Of a stretch of 64,000 nucleotides of DNA, positions 33,837 through 43,259 are shown piece by piece. The stretch covers positions 62,001 through 126,000 of the forward strand of contig CALUOO010000004.1 in the NCBI GenBank assembly GCA_944322345.1. Reading direction: 5' to 3'. The DNA is from an uncultured Bacteroides sp. (lineage in GTDB: Bacteria; Bacteroidota; Bacteroidia; Bacteroidales; Bacteroidaceae). Within the stretch, counting starts at the first letter, position 1. Every line of letters starts with the position of its first letter. A program made the translations under genes and the position numbers. Under the pieces are notes generated by a model. It did not search any database. It was not told the origin of the DNA and saw only the letters and a list, made by a program, of their open reading frames with translations.

Positions 33837-33856
33837 GCCGTTACCTACAAAGTAAC
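33837..33856 (-). repeat. Right inverted repeat (recombination site) of the invertible segment
   Basis: GCCGTTACCTACAAAGTAAC, the exact inverse of 33553-33572. The flanking bases outside and inside the pair do not match, so the repeat ends cleanly at 20 bp. It lies 62 bp before the surface-protein ATG and is transcribed as part of its leader. Confidence 0.92.
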
Positions 33857-33918
33857 GTCGGAAGCTCATCGGAACTTAGTGTTTAATAATATATTATTAA
33901 TGTAATTTTTAAGTAGTT

Positions 33919-36840
33919 ATGAGAAAAAAATTTGTGAAAGTAATGTTCTTCGGAGCATTAGCATTTACAATGACTACAGCTGTAACAAGCTGTCAGGACT
34001 ATGACGACGATGTGAAAAATCTGCAATCGCAGATTGATAACATCACGTCAACCAGTCCTGTAAGCACAGAGGCTATGAGTAATGCTATTGCCAGTGCTAA
34101 GCAAGAATTGCAAGGTGAAGTGGATCGTGTAGAAGGTCTTTTGGCAGACAAAGCTGCGCAATCTAAATTAGAATCTGAAATTCAACGTTTGGAAGGGTTG
34201 ATTGTTGAAGATGCTGTAGATCAAAATGAATTGACTCAACAGTTGACTGATTTGAAAAACGATTTACAAACGTTGATCAATGCGAAAGCTGATGATTCTT
34301 ATGTGAAAAATCTGGAGCAACGTGTTGCTGATCTTGAAAGCGCAGAAGCTACATTGGCAAAACTGATTGAAGCTGAGAAAAAATTTCAAGAAAATGGAGA
34401 CCTTAGCGGATATTATGATTCTGCTTTCGATAAATTAATCAACAAACGTATTGTTGATGCTTTGGCAACTGATGGAAAAATTGCTTCTTATGTTTCATCT
34501 GCCGTATCTAATGGATTAACTAATCAACTTACTACAATCAATAATAAAGTTGCAGCTCAGACTGGTAATGCAGTTGCTTCTTTGGAAGAATTTGTAGGCA
34601 AGGTATATAATGAACTTTATGCTGAAAATACAGGCGTTCTTGCTCGTTTGAACGAACTGGAAACATATAGTCAGGCTATTGATGCGTTTATCAAAGCAAA
34701 TAACGCACAATATGAGGATTATGCCGATGTTTTAGCTCAGATAGAGGAAACTCGTCAGGCATTAGCAGCTATTACAATTCCGGATGGAGGCGATCTGACT
34801 GATGCTATTAAAGAAGTAGTAGACGCTGTTTTGAAAGAGACAGACGGCACTTTGGCAAACCTGCAGAAATCATTGAATGAAGAGCTTGCTGCACTGAAGG
34901 GTATGATTCAAAGTATTGTTTATATTCCTTCAACTTTAGACCGTAGTGTAGATTTCTATACGCTTTATGCAAAAAAATCTGCAACTGATACCAAATATGA
35001 AGTAGCAGCACGTAGCGAAGCAACTCAAGAATTGAACTTCCGCATTTCTCCAGCTTCTGCCGTTACTTCACTCGAAGATTTTAATGACAAATATACTATT
35101 TCACTTAATGCAGAGTTGCGTCCAAACTGGAAACGCGATGCAAGTTCACCGTTCGATGTGAAAGCAACCAAGTATGAAAATGGTATACTGACTGTATCTA
35201 TGACTACCAATGATACACAGAGCTATGCCGTAGCATTGAATTTGACAAGCAAGGTTGCCGATGCAGACAAAGACAAAGGATTGGCAACTACAGACATCAA
35301 TTCAGATTATCTGGCTGTCGTTCAATCTAACTACTATCTGCAAGAAGCATATTATAAGGTTGCGACTGCAGCTGACGAAAAAATTATCTTCGATAATGCA
35401 CAGCCGGTTGATTTGACAGGAGCAGGTGTACTGACAGTTGGTTATACAACAACCGCAAGTGGAACCACTGTAGAGCATAAAACATTCAGTGAACTGAATG
35501 TTGCAAACATTTTCTCTACCGAGTATTCATTAACGGGTACAGACAAAAATCTGTTTGACATTTCACAGGATGGTAAGGTCAGCTTGAAAGCAGAAAATCA
35601 GGGTATTGTTGCTATGATAGGCAAGAGCGTAAACGTAACTGCAAAAGTTAACTCTGATTATTACTTTACTCAACCTAGTGGACAAAGCAATCCGGCAACT
35701 TTAGGTAAGGTAACTGTTGCCCGCTTGACAAAAGAAATGAGTCATGCTTATGCTGCTGAAACCAAGACATGGAAAACTACAGATCAAACCATCAATTTGG
35801 CTAAAGCTGAAGTTTACCAAGACTTGAAGGTTAATATCTCTGTAGCTGAATATGAGGCATTGGAACCAGTATCAGAAGAAATAGAAACTGATGTAACCAA
35901 AGTACGTATGGTAGTAACTAACGCGGGTTCAGGTAATGAATTGTCTGTTGTAATTCCTGCAGGAACTAAAGCAGGCGACTATGAGACAAAAGTTGTACTG
36001 AAGAAGGATGACGAATATACAGTAACTATCACTAAGAAGATTACCGTTGAATATCCGGATGTTCCGGAACTGAAGTTCGACCCGGTATTGTATAATGGTA
36101 CAGTAAATCTGTCATTGACTCCGACTCCTGACAGCGAGAAACCAAGTGACATCATCACCGATTATAACTTGGAAACTGTACTTGTAGACTACGCTGGACT
36201 TGAAAGTGCTGTAACTACAGCAAATGGTACTGTTACCATCACAGTTCCGAATTTAGACAAATTCAATGGTCTGACATACAGCAACAACACACTTACATTT
36301 GACAAGACTGCATTTGGTAAGAAAGCTGATACTCCTGCCAATGAAGTAGTGAAGATGAAAGTAGAAGTCAAATTCGGTACTGAAACAGTTCAGAGCATCG
36401 AAGCTCCGATTGCTATTGCCAAAATCAGCGGTAGCTGGGTTGCGGGTCCGAAGGCTGTAAGCCTGACTGACAAGACTGCAACAGTCAACTTGGCTAAAGG
36501 CTTTGCATGGAAAGACTATCGTGGCTATGAAATGTGGAAGGATGGTGAAGCAGTAACTGGCGGCGATCACTTTGCTGCGAGCACAAGTGGTTTGAGTGTA
36601 TATGGTCTGAATGCTCCTACATTCGCTATTGTAAACGAAAAGGGAGAACCTGTTTTAGACAAATATTTGACAGTTAATGCAAAAGGTGAAGTTTCATTTA
36701 CTGATGCTGGTAAGGCATACTCATTTGTTAACGATTACTCAATCAGAGTAAAAGTATCGACAGCTTCTCAATGGGGTGCTATTAGCGGTTACAGTGAATC
36801 AGATAACATCATTACCGTAACAGTTAAAAAAGAAATCTGA
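33919..36840 (+). CDS. Large phase-variable surface lipoprotein, S-layer-like
   Basis: 973 residues. Signal peptide with probable lipobox (VTSC, Cys25) followed by an acidic QDYDDD stretch. Residues ~30-340 are rich in heptad-like Leu/Ile/Val with Asp/Glu/Lys (coiled coil). Residues ~345-973 are Thr/Val/Asp-rich beta domains without Cys. The N-terminus closely resembles a Bacteroides family of putative S-layer proteins (CxDYDDDIxNLQ type), including a reported phase-variable B. thetaiotaomicron surface-layer protein. Expression should depend on the invertible promoter upstream. Its codons favour A/T third positions more than the neighbouring genes. The S-layer role is an inference from family and switch. 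Confidence 0.88.
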   Translation: MRKKFVKVMFFGALAFTMTTAVTSCQDYDDDVKNLQSQIDNITSTSPVSTEAMSNAIASAKQELQGEVDRVEGLLADKAAQSKLESEIQRLEGLIVEDAVDQNELTQQLTDLKNDLQTLINAKADDSYVKNLEQRVADLESAEATLAKLIEAEKKFQENGDLSGYYDSAFDKLINKRIVDALATDGKIASYVSSAVSNGLTNQLTTINNKVAAQTGNAVASLEEFVGKVYNELYAENTGVLARLNELETYSQAIDAFIKANNAQYEDYADVLAQIEETRQALAAITIPDGGDLTDAIKEVVDAVLKETDGTLANLQKSLNEELAALKGMIQSIVYIPSTLDRSVDFYTLYAKKSATDTKYEVAARSEATQELNFRISPASAVTSLEDFNDKYTISLNAELRPNWKRDASSPFDVKATKYENGILTVSMTTNDTQSYAVALNLTSKVADADKDKGLATTDINSDYLAVVQSNYYLQEAYYKVATAADEKIIFDNAQPVDLTGAGVLTVGYTTTASGTTVEHKTFSELNVANIFSTEYSLTGTDKNLFDISQDGKVSLKAENQGIVAMIGKSVNVTAKVNSDYYFTQPSGQSNPATLGKVTVARLTKEMSHAYAAETKTWKTTDQTINLAKAEVYQDLKVNISVAEYEALEPVSEEIETDVTKVRMVVTNAGSGNELSVVIPAGTKAGDYETKVVLKKDDEYTVTITKKITVEYPDVPELKFDPVLYNGTVNLSLTPTPDSEKPSDIITDYNLETVLVDYAGLESAVTTANGTVTITVPNLDKFNGLTYSNNTLTFDKTAFGKKADTPANEVVKMKVEVKFGTETVQSIEAPIAIAKISGSWVAGPKAVSLTDKTATVNLAKGFAWKDYRGYEMWKDGEAVTGGDHFAASTSGLSVYGLNAPTFAIVNEKGEPVLDKYLTVNAKGEVSFTDAGKAYSFVNDYSIRVKVSTASQWGAISGYSESDNIITVTVKKEI

Positions 36841-36853
36841 TAAAGATTTAACA

Positions 36854-36885
36854 TATAATAGAAAGGAAACTTCCTCTCTATTATA
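36854..36885 (+). terminator. First 3' hairpin after the surface-protein gene
   Basis: TATAATAGA / TCTATTATA arms, 14-nt loop, 13 bp after the stop codon. AT-rich and without a T-run, so more likely an mRNA 3'-end or stability structure than the main terminator. Confidence 0.45.
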
Positions 36886-36925
36886 GACTCTAAGAAATAA
36901 AAACAATAAATAAAGTTTGATTGCA

Positions 36926-36977
36926 GAGAGTACCTCTTCGCTCTTGCGAAAGCCCGAAGAGTACTATGTATACTCTC
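36926..36977 (+). other. Compound hairpin after the surface-protein gene
   Basis: GAGAGTACCTCTTCG can pair with CGAAGAGTACT (one bulge) or, through its outer part, with GTATACTCTC. These are two alternative stems between the gene and its terminator. Confidence 0.4.
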
Positions 36978-36982
36978 AAAAA

Positions 36983-37023
36983 AGAGGATATCCTTTTTCC
37001 CCAGGGATATCCTCTGATTTTTT
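36983..37023 (+). terminator. Intrinsic terminator of the surface-protein gene
   Basis: Perfect 11-bp arms AGAGGATATCC / GGATATCCTCT with an 11-nt loop, followed by GATTTTTTG. Strong and well placed before the 8-bp-period array. Confidence 0.85.
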
Positions 37024-37160
37024 GTGAGTTTTTGAGTTTATAAGTTTGTAAGTTTGTGAGTTGATGAGGAAGCAATAGAAACTGCATGCCTTATTAACTT
37101 GTTTACTTGACAACTTATAACTTACAAACTTATAAACTTATAAACTCAAAAACTCTCAGA
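37024..37160. repeat. 8-bp-period intergenic array with 27-bp core
   Basis: Units GAGTTTTT, GAGTTTAT, AAGTTTGT precede the core at 37067-37093 (AGGAAGCA, then AGAAACTGCATGCC), and inverted units ACTTATAA and ACTTACAA follow up to the end of the acetyltransferase gene. The arms are complementary, so a long imperfect hairpin spans this convergent gap. Together with the three structures before it, this explains the 324-bp gap. Confidence 0.75.
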
Positions 37161-37164
37161 CTAT

Positions 37165-37650
37165 TCAGAGCAACAGTTCGTAGTCGGTCACTCCCAGCCA
37201 GCGGTCGAACTTCCGTCCCACCTGTTCGAATTGTGATACTTTGCGGAAACCGAGTTTCTGGTGCAGCTTCTCGCTGCCTTCATTTCCGGAGGTGATGCAG
37301 GCTATCAGGGCATGATACCCTTGTGTACGACACTGGTCGATGAGTCTTGTCATCAGTTGTCGGCCGATGCCTTGTCCGGTGAACGCAGAGGCTACGTAGA
37401 CGGTGGTTTCCAGCGTCTGGCCATAGGCAGCTTTTTCTTTCCACGGATGGGCATAGCAGTAGGCAATGGTTTTCCCGTCCCACTCGCAGACGATGAAGGG
37501 GAACGAACCGGCAATGGAGATCATGCGTTGCTGCATTTCGTCGGGGGTGACGGGTTCGGTATCGAATGTTGCTGTGCTGTGTAGGATGTAGTCGTTGTAG
37601 ATGTCGGTAATATCCGGTACATCTGTAAGTTGGAAGGGACGGAAAATCAT
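37165..37650 (-). CDS. GNAT family N-acetyltransferase (phosphinothricin-acetyltransferase-like)
   Basis: 161 residues. The GNAT fold is recognised by MIFRPFQLTDVPDITDIYNDYI at the start and by the acetyl-CoA loop TGQGIGRQLMTRLI. The NxxSxxLxxKLGF element appears as GNEGSEKLHQKLGFRKV. The N-terminal DIYNDYILHSTATFD and PFIVCEWDGKTIAYCYAHPWKEKAAY are typical of the PAT/bar-like subgroup, which acetylates small amines or amino-acid analogues. The natural substrate is unknown. It stands alone between repeat arrays and an inverted repeat. Confidence 0.92.
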   Translation of the reverse strand: MIFRPFQLTDVPDITDIYNDYILHSTATFDTEPVTPDEMQQRMISIAGSFPFIVCEWDGKTIAYCYAHPWKEKAAYGQTLETTVYVASAFTGQGIGRQLMTRLIDQCRTQGYHALIACITSGNEGSEKLHQKLGFRKVSQFEQVGRKFDRWLGVTDYELLL

Positions 37651-37684
37651 TTCGATGAAAAATTTGTTGAGTGAAGTGATATTT

Positions 37685-37734
37685 TTACGGCCTCTGTCAT
37701 CTCCCGATTGGGTGAAAAGTGACAGAGGCCGTAA
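37685..37734. terminator. Perfect 15-bp inverted repeat downstream of the OmpA-like gene
   Basis: TTACGGCCTCTGTCA / TGACAGAGGCCGTAA with a 20-nt loop, 28 bp after the stop of the minus-strand OmpA-like gene. There is no T-run on the minus side, so termination would depend on the stem alone; an operator role cannot be excluded. Confidence 0.6.
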
Positions 37735-37762
37735 TTAATCAAGATAATTTATCAGTTGTGGA

Positions 37763-38608
37763 TTATTCTTCTGTAGTGTTCAGCATCTGATACAGTTTGT
37801 CGAGCTTCGGAGCCATGATGATTTCAGTACGGCGGTTCTTGCTTCTTCCTTCGGCTGTCTCATTGTCGGCAACAGGCATGTATTCGCCACGTCCGCTGGG
37901 CTGTATCTGTAAGGGGTTGACGTTATATTTTTCGATCAGTATACGTACAACAGAGGTAGCACGGATGACGCTCAGGTCCCAGTTGTCCTTAAACTGTGCA
38001 GTGCTGATGGGTTTGTTGTCGGTATGTCCTTCGATAAATACGTCTACGTCTGTCTGTTTGTTGAGCACTTCGGCCAGTTTACCCAATGCTTCTTCTCCAC
38101 GTTTGTCGAGCCGTGCGCTTCCTGACTGGAAGAGCAGTTTGTCGGACATTGCCACGTATACTTTTCCGTTCTGTTCGCGTATGGTGAGTTCGTCGCTGCT
38201 GAATCCCAGCAAGGCATCTTTCACGCTGCCAAGCAGTTGTTTCACTTTTTCGTTCTGTGCATTGATCATGGCACGGAGCTCGTTGATTGTCCGTTCGCGC
38301 TCTATCAGTTCGTTGGCATTCATGTCGAGTCTTCCCCGATACTGACGTATGCTGTTTCCCATCAGTGTGGTGTCGTTGGTCAGTTTTCTGATCTGTTCGG
38401 TCATCTGGTTGATCTGTGCAGCTTGCTGACGGGTTTGTTCGGTCAGTTGTGCTCCTCTGCCCCGGCAGTCGGTCAGCAGTTCCTGCAGGCTGTCTCCACT
38501 GACAAGTGCGGCAATCCGGCCGTTTTCAGCAATCATATACTTCTTTTTGGTTACGCACGATGTAAATGCCAGCAGTGTGGCAAAGGCAAATAGAATAATT
38601 TTTTTCAT
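37763..38608 (-). CDS. OmpA family peptidoglycan-binding lipoprotein
   Basis: 281 residues. Lipobox FTSCVTK (Cys ~18). A helical middle part (residues ~45-130, many Gln/Glu/Asn) probably forms a coiled coil. The C-terminal OmpA-like domain (residues ~150-270) has the peptidoglycan-binding signature: FIEGHTDNKP, the DLSVIRATSVVRIL helix and GRGEYMPVADNETAEGRSKNRRTEI. It anchors the outer membrane to the cell wall. The downstream inverted repeat (37685-37734) likely marks the transcript end. Confidence 0.92.
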   Translation of the reverse strand: MKKIILFAFATLLAFTSCVTKKKYMIAENGRIAALVSGDSLQELLTDCRGRGAQLTEQTRQQAAQINQMTEQIRKLTNDTTLMGNSIRQYRGRLDMNANELIERERTINELRAMINAQNEKVKQLLGSVKDALLGFSSDELTIREQNGKVYVAMSDKLLFQSGSARLDKRGEEALGKLAEVLNKQTDVDVFIEGHTDNKPISTAQFKDNWDLSVIRATSVVRILIEKYNVNPLQIQPSGRGEYMPVADNETAEGRSKNRRTEIIMAPKLDKLYQMLNTTEE

Positions 38609-38631
38609 TTTGGTTATAATTTTAGGGTTAT

Positions 38632-38728
38632 TAAGTTGACGAGTTTATGAGTTTGTGAGTTGACGAGTAAACAAGGAAGCAGTAGAAACTACGTGTCTTA
38701 TCAACTCATAAACTTAACAACTTATAAA
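38632..38728. repeat. 8-bp-period intergenic array with 27-bp core
   Basis: GAGTTTAT, GAGTTTGT and GAGTTGAC on the left, core at 38674-38700 (AGGAAGCAGTAGAAACTACG), and ACTCATAA, ACTTATAA units on the right. The arms are complementary. Located between rdgB and the OmpA-like gene. Confidence 0.75.
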
Positions 38729-38729
38729 C

Positions 38730-39317
38730 TTATAAACTTTTCCACTGTCTCAGGAATTCACACAGTTTCTGTACGGCCCGTGCCCGGTGGCTGATCTGGT
38801 TTTTTATTTCGTGTCCCAGTTCGGCAAATGTCTGTTCGTATCCATCGGGACGAAATACGGGATCGTATCCGAATCCGGAGTCTCCCCGTTTTTCAGTGGT
38901 GATTTCTCCGTTTACGATTCCTTCGAAGAGATACTCTTTTCCGTCGAGAATCAGCGAGATGGCTGTACGGAAACGTGCTTTCCGGTTGTCTTTTCCTTCC
39001 AGTTCGGCAAGCAGCTTGCGCATGTTGGCTTCGGAGTCGTGTCCTTCGCCTCCGGCATATCTTGCCGAGTATACTCCGGGTGCTCCGCCGAGTGCTTCCA
39101 CTTCCAGTCCGGTATCGTCGGCAAAACAGTTGAGCCCGTAGTTCTGGTAAACGAAAGAGGCTTTCAACCGTGCGTTCCCTTCCAGTGTATCAGCTGTCTC
39201 GGGAATATCTGCGTGGCAGTTGATGTCGTTCAGACTAAGCAGTTCGAAAGTGTCGCCGAGCATGGCTGATACTTCTTCGAGCTTATGTGCGTTGTTGGTA
39301 GCGAATACAAGTTTCAT
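38730..39317 (-). CDS. rdgB: Non-canonical purine NTP pyrophosphatase (RdgB/HAM1)
   Basis: 195 residues. Removes dITP, ITP and XTP from the nucleotide pool. The family opening [14 protein letters not shown] and the active-site block [25 protein letters not shown] are both present, together with the C-terminal [20 protein letters not shown] and HRARAVQKL. The ATG at 39317 overlaps the TAA of the YitT gene by one base (TAATG), so the two are translationally coupled. The downstream gap is a repeat array. Confidence 0.96.
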   Translation of the reverse strand: MKLVFATNNAHKLEEVSAMLGDTFELLSLNDINCHADIPETADTLEGNARLKASFVYQNYGLNCFADDTGLEVEALGGAPGVYSARYAGGEGHDSEANMRKLLAELEGKDNRKARFRTAISLILDGKEYLFEGIVNGEITTEKRGDSGFGYDPVFRPDGYEQTFAELGHEIKNQISHRARAVQKLCEFLRQWKSL

Positions 39318-40234
39318 TATTTTACTTTTATTTTATCAAATCCTTCTCCATAGACTCCGATGACCGAGCTTTGCGAGATAAATGCATTGGGATCGATGCT
39401 TTTTACCAGTCGGAATATTTCTACCGACTGACGTTTGTAGGCAAGTACAACGAGCACTTTCACCTGATGTTTGCTATACCATCCTGTTCCGTCGAGCACT
39501 GTCACTCCTCGGTGTGTCTCTTTGGTAATGCGGTCGGCAATCTTATCATATTCTTTAGAGAAGATGAGGAATTGTACGGACTGGCGTGCACTGTTGACGA
39601 TATAGTCCAATACAAATCCGATGATGAACAGTGTGACAAAACCAAAGATTACCCGTCGCCAGTCGTGGAAGATGAAGTAGCAAGAGGTGATGATGACTAC
39701 GTCGCATGCCATGATCATGCGTCCCAGTGTGACGTCGTGATATTTGTTGATGATGGCGGCAATGATATCTGTTCCTCCTGTGCTTCCGTTGGAGTTGAAC
39801 ACTACTCCCAAGCCAACACCGCACAGTGCTGCTCCTATTATACATGCCATGGAATCTTGTCCTTCGCCCAATAGCAGCGGTTTGCCGTCGGGTGAAATGT
39901 CTGGCACGTGTATATAGTTATTGACCAGTATCTGAAACAGCCATAATTGGAAAGTCAGCATAAAGATGGCATAGGTGGTCTTGATGCTGAAACGCGGTCC
40001 GAGTATTTTGATGGCAAACGTCATCAGGACGGCATTGATGATGAAATACGACCACTGGATGGGGAAGCCGGTGGCATAATAAATGATAGCTCCGATACCG
40101 GTGGTTCCTCCTGTGGTAATCTGATAAGGAAGCAGGAAGGCTGCCCATCCAATCGAATAGCTCATCAGTCCCAGAGTGATATAAAGGTAGTCCTTTATCT
40201 CTCTCGACATTTCTGCTTTGGTGATTGTTGGCAT
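39317..40234 (-). CDS. YitT family (DUF161/DUF2179) membrane protein
   Basis: 305 residues. Five to six N-terminal membrane helices (blocks [39 protein letters not shown] and [20 protein letters not shown]) are followed by a C-terminal soluble DUF2179 domain (residues ~220-305) with [20 protein letters not shown]. The transport substrate of the family is not established. It shares a transcript with rdgB, which starts on its stop codon. Confidence 0.92.
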   Translation of the reverse strand: MPTITKAEMSREIKDYLYITLGLMSYSIGWAAFLLPYQITTGGTTGIGAIIYYATGFPIQWSYFIINAVLMTFAIKILGPRFSIKTTYAIFMLTFQLWLFQILVNNYIHVPDISPDGKPLLLGEGQDSMACIIGAALCGVGLGVVFNSNGSTGGTDIIAAIINKYHDVTLGRMIMACDVVIITSCYFIFHDWRRVIFGFVTLFIIGFVLDYIVNSARQSVQFLIFSKEYDKIADRITKETHRGVTVLDGTGWYSKHQVKVLVVLAYKRQSVEIFRLVKSIDPNAFISQSSVIGVYGEGFDKIKVK

Positions 40235-40242
40235 ATTTGTGG

Positions 40243-40372
40243 TTTTAAGTTAGTGAATAAGTAGACGAGTTGACAAGTTAACAAGGAGTTTAGTTGGCAA
40301 GGGAGTTGGAAGACTCGTTCCCTTGTTTACTCGTCTACTCGTCAACTTGTCTATCCGTCAACTGAAGTATAT
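40243..40372. repeat. 8-bp-period inverted array between leuS and the YitT gene
   Basis: Left arm with AAGTAGACGAGTTGACAAGT, right arm with its near-complement (ACTCGTCTACTCGTCAACTT). The centre (about 40285-40318) differs from the 27-bp core of other copies. It could fold into a long hairpin and serve as the leuS 3' end. Confidence 0.75.
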
Positions 40373-43207
40373 TTAGATTACTACGTTTACAATCTTTTTC
40401 GGTACGACGATAACCTTTTTAGGAGTCTTGCCTTCGATCCATTTCTGCGAACGTTCGTCGGCAAGTACGGCAGCTTGGATAGCGTCTGATGCGGCATCGG
40501 TGGGGAACTCCATATTGAAACGTGCCTTACCGTTGAAAGAGATGGTGTAGTTTACGGTGTTTTCTACCAGATATGCTTCATTGAATGCCGGCCATTGAGC
40601 GTCGCATACGGAAGTGGTATGTCCCAGTGTTTCCCAAAGTTCTTCGCAAACGTGTGGTGCAAAGGGTGCCAGTACAATGATGAGTTGTTCCAGAATCTCT
40701 TTCTTATTGCATTTCAAGCCTGAAAGTTCGTTGACACAGATCATGAAGGCGCTGATGCTGGTGTTGTATGAGAAAGTCTCGATGTCGCCAGTCACTTTCT
40801 TGATCAGTTTGTGGAGCGATTTCAGTTCGTCCTTGCCGGCAGCGTCGTCGGTTACCAGATAGTTGCCTGTGCGGTCGTAGAAGAGCGACCAGAATTTCTT
40901 CAGGAAGCGGTGAACACCGTCGATACCGTTAGTGTCCCACGGTTTGGACTGTTCTACCGGGCCAAGGAACATTTCGTACATACGCAGTGTGTCGGCACCG
41001 TATTTCTCGACAATCATGTCGGGGTTGACTACGTTGAACATGGATTTTGACATTTTTTCTACTGCCCATCCGCAGACATACTTACCGTCTTCGAGGATAA
41101 ACTCGGCGGTAGCATATTCCGGTCGCCATGCCTTGAATGCTTCTGTGTCGAGAATGTCATTGGATACGATGTTGACATCTACATGGAGCGGAGTAACGTC
41201 GTACTGGTCTTTCAGTCCCAGTGATACAAATGTATTGGTGTCTTTGATACGGTAAACAAAGTTGCTTCGTCCCTGAATCATTCCCTGATTCACCAGTTTT
41301 TGGAACGGTTCTTCTACAACAGATATTACCAAATCGTGCAGGAATTTGTTCCAGAAACGTGAATAGATCAGGTGTCCGGTGGCATGCTCTGTTCCTCCTA
41401 CGTAGAGGTCTACATTGCGCCAGTACTCGTCTACTTTCTTGTCTACCAGTGCTGTGTGATTACGTGGATCCATATAGCGCAGGTAGTATGCTGACGATCC
41501 GGCAAATCCCGGCATAGTGTTCAGTTCGAGCGGGAAGATGGTCTGGTTGTCTATCCGGCTGTTTTCTACCACACAGTTGTTTGCAGTGTCCCAAGCCCAT
41601 CGGGTGGCGTGTCCCAACGGAGGCTCACCGGTTTCGGTAGGCAGGAATTTGGCTACTTCGGGCAGTTCCAGCGGCAGACAGTTTTCGGGGATCATGTAGG
41701 GCATATTGTCTTTGTAATATACCGGGAAAGGTTCTCCCCAATAGCGTTGGCGGCTGAATATAGCGTCGCGCAGACGGTAGTTCACTTTCACACGTCCCAG
41801 CTTATGTTCTTTTACATATTTCTTGGTGGCGGCAATGGCCTCCTTGATGGTCAGTCCGTTCAGGGAGAGGTCACAATAGGGAGTGGCACCTGCTTTCGGT
41901 GAATTGCATACGATACCTTCTTTGGCATCGAAGCTCTCTTCGCTTACATCACAACCTTCGACCAACGGACGGATCTCCAGTCCGAAGTGTTTGGCAAACG
42001 CATAGTCGCGGCTGTCGTGTGCAGGCACTGCCATGATGGCTCCTGTTCCGTATCCTGCCAATACATAGTCGCTGATCCAGATGGGAACAGCCTCACCGGT
42101 AAACGGATTGATGGCATACGATCCGCTGAATACACCGCTGACACTGCGGTCGCTGATACGTTCGCGCTCCGTACGTTTCTTGGTGCGGTCGAGGTAGGCT
42201 TCCACTTCAGCCTTCTGTTCAGGAGTAGTGACTTGTGGCACCAGTTCACTCTCGGGAGCCAGTACCATAAACGTTACTCCAAACATGGTGTCGGCACGGG
42301 TGGTGAAGATAGTGAAGGAGAGGTCACTATCTTTTACCTTGAACTGTACTTCTGTTCCTTCCGAGCGTCCGATCCAGTTTTTCTGTGTCTCTTTCAGAGA
42401 CTCTGTCCAGTCGATGGTTTCCAGTCCGTCGAGCAGCCGTTGTGCATAGGCTGATACGCGCAGACACCACTGGCGCATTTTCTTCTGAACAACAGGATAA
42501 CCTCCGCGTTCGGATACTCCATCCACTACCTCGTCGTTGGCAAGCACTGTTCCCAGTGCCGGACACCAGTTCACCATTGTTTCTCCCAAGTAGGCGATAC
42601 GATAGTTCATCAGCGTCTCTTGCTGTTGCTTTTCACTCATGGCTTTCCATTCATCGGCAGTGAAGCTCAGTTCTTCGCTACAAGCCACGTCCAGTCCTTC
42701 GGTTCCGTTGGTTTCGAAAGCCTTTACCAGTTCGCTGATAGGGCGTGCTTTTTGCTCTTGGTTGCTATAGTAGCTTTTAAACATCTGTTGGAATGCCCAT
42801 TGTGTCCAGTGATAATATTCGGGGTCGCAGGTGCGTATTTCCCTGTTCCAGTCGAACGAGAAACCTATTTTGTCCAGCTGTTCGCGGTAGCGGTTGATAT
42901 TGTTGACGGTAGTAATTGCAGGGTGTTGTCCGGTCTGTATGGCATATTGTTCGGCTGGCAGTCCGTAGGCGTCATATCCCATCGGGTTGAGTACGTTGAA
43001 TCCTTGCAGCCGTTTGTAGCGGGCGTAGATGTCCGAAGCAATATATCCCAGCGGATGTCCCACGTGCAGTCCGGCACCTGAGGGGTAAGGGAACATATTC
43101 AGTACATAAAACTTCTGTTTCGATTCATCTTCCGTAACTTGGTAGGTCTTTTCGTCTACCCACTTTTTTTGCCACTTCTTTTCAATTTCCCTGAAATTGT
43201 ACTCCAT
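40373..43207 (-). CDS. leuS: Leucyl-tRNA synthetase
   Basis: 944 residues. Class I synthetase charging tRNA-Leu. The HIGH motif is HVGH near residue 47 ([16 protein letters not shown]) and KMSKS lies near residue 716 ([11 protein letters not shown]). The CP1 editing domain is present between them, including the Thr-rich [13 protein letters not shown] and the [21 protein letters not shown] block. The anticodon-binding domain and the C-terminal extension complete it; the length suits a bacterial enzyme. It is monocistronic, with a good -7 box upstream. Confidence 0.97.
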   Translation of the reverse strand: MEYNFREIEKKWQKKWVDEKTYQVTEDESKQKFYVLNMFPYPSGAGLHVGHPLGYIASDIYARYKRLQGFNVLNPMGYDAYGLPAEQYAIQTGQHPAITTVNNINRYREQLDKIGFSFDWNREIRTCDPEYYHWTQWAFQQMFKSYYSNQEQKARPISELVKAFETNGTEGLDVACSEELSFTADEWKAMSEKQQQETLMNYRIAYLGETMVNWCPALGTVLANDEVVDGVSERGGYPVVQKKMRQWCLRVSAYAQRLLDGLETIDWTESLKETQKNWIGRSEGTEVQFKVKDSDLSFTIFTTRADTMFGVTFMVLAPESELVPQVTTPEQKAEVEAYLDRTKKRTERERISDRSVSGVFSGSYAINPFTGEAVPIWISDYVLAGYGTGAIMAVPAHDSRDYAFAKHFGLEIRPLVEGCDVSEESFDAKEGIVCNSPKAGATPYCDLSLNGLTIKEAIAATKKYVKEHKLGRVKVNYRLRDAIFSRQRYWGEPFPVYYKDNMPYMIPENCLPLELPEVAKFLPTETGEPPLGHATRWAWDTANNCVVENSRIDNQTIFPLELNTMPGFAGSSAYYLRYMDPRNHTALVDKKVDEYWRNVDLYVGGTEHATGHLIYSRFWNKFLHDLVISVVEEPFQKLVNQGMIQGRSNFVYRIKDTNTFVSLGLKDQYDVTPLHVDVNIVSNDILDTEAFKAWRPEYATAEFILEDGKYVCGWAVEKMSKSMFNVVNPDMIVEKYGADTLRMYEMFLGPVEQSKPWDTNGIDGVHRFLKKFWSLFYDRTGNYLVTDDAAGKDELKSLHKLIKKVTGDIETFSYNTSISAFMICVNELSGLKCNKKEILEQLIIVLAPFAPHVCEELWETLGHTTSVCDAQWPAFNEAYLVENTVNYTISFNGKARFNMEFPTDAASDAIQAAVLADERSQKWIEGKTPKKVIVVPKKIVNVVI

Positions 43208-43259
43208 AGTGATAGTCTTTTTATTTATAGTGATTTAAAAGTTATATTCGTTTAAGCGG

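Noticed and set aside
33330-33886. Small proteins encoded in the invertible segment (frames on both strands)
   Set aside because: They cross the recombination sites or overlap the recombinase end, lack ribosome-binding sites and have no recognisable content.
36926-36965. tRNA-like fold
   Set aside because: No acceptor/T-arm geometry and no GTTCGA-type T-loop; it is a simple compound hairpin.
37685-37734. Intrinsic terminator with T-tract
   Set aside because: The perfect stem is present, but on the minus strand it is followed by A's rather than T's, so it is listed only as a likely transcript-end or operator stem.
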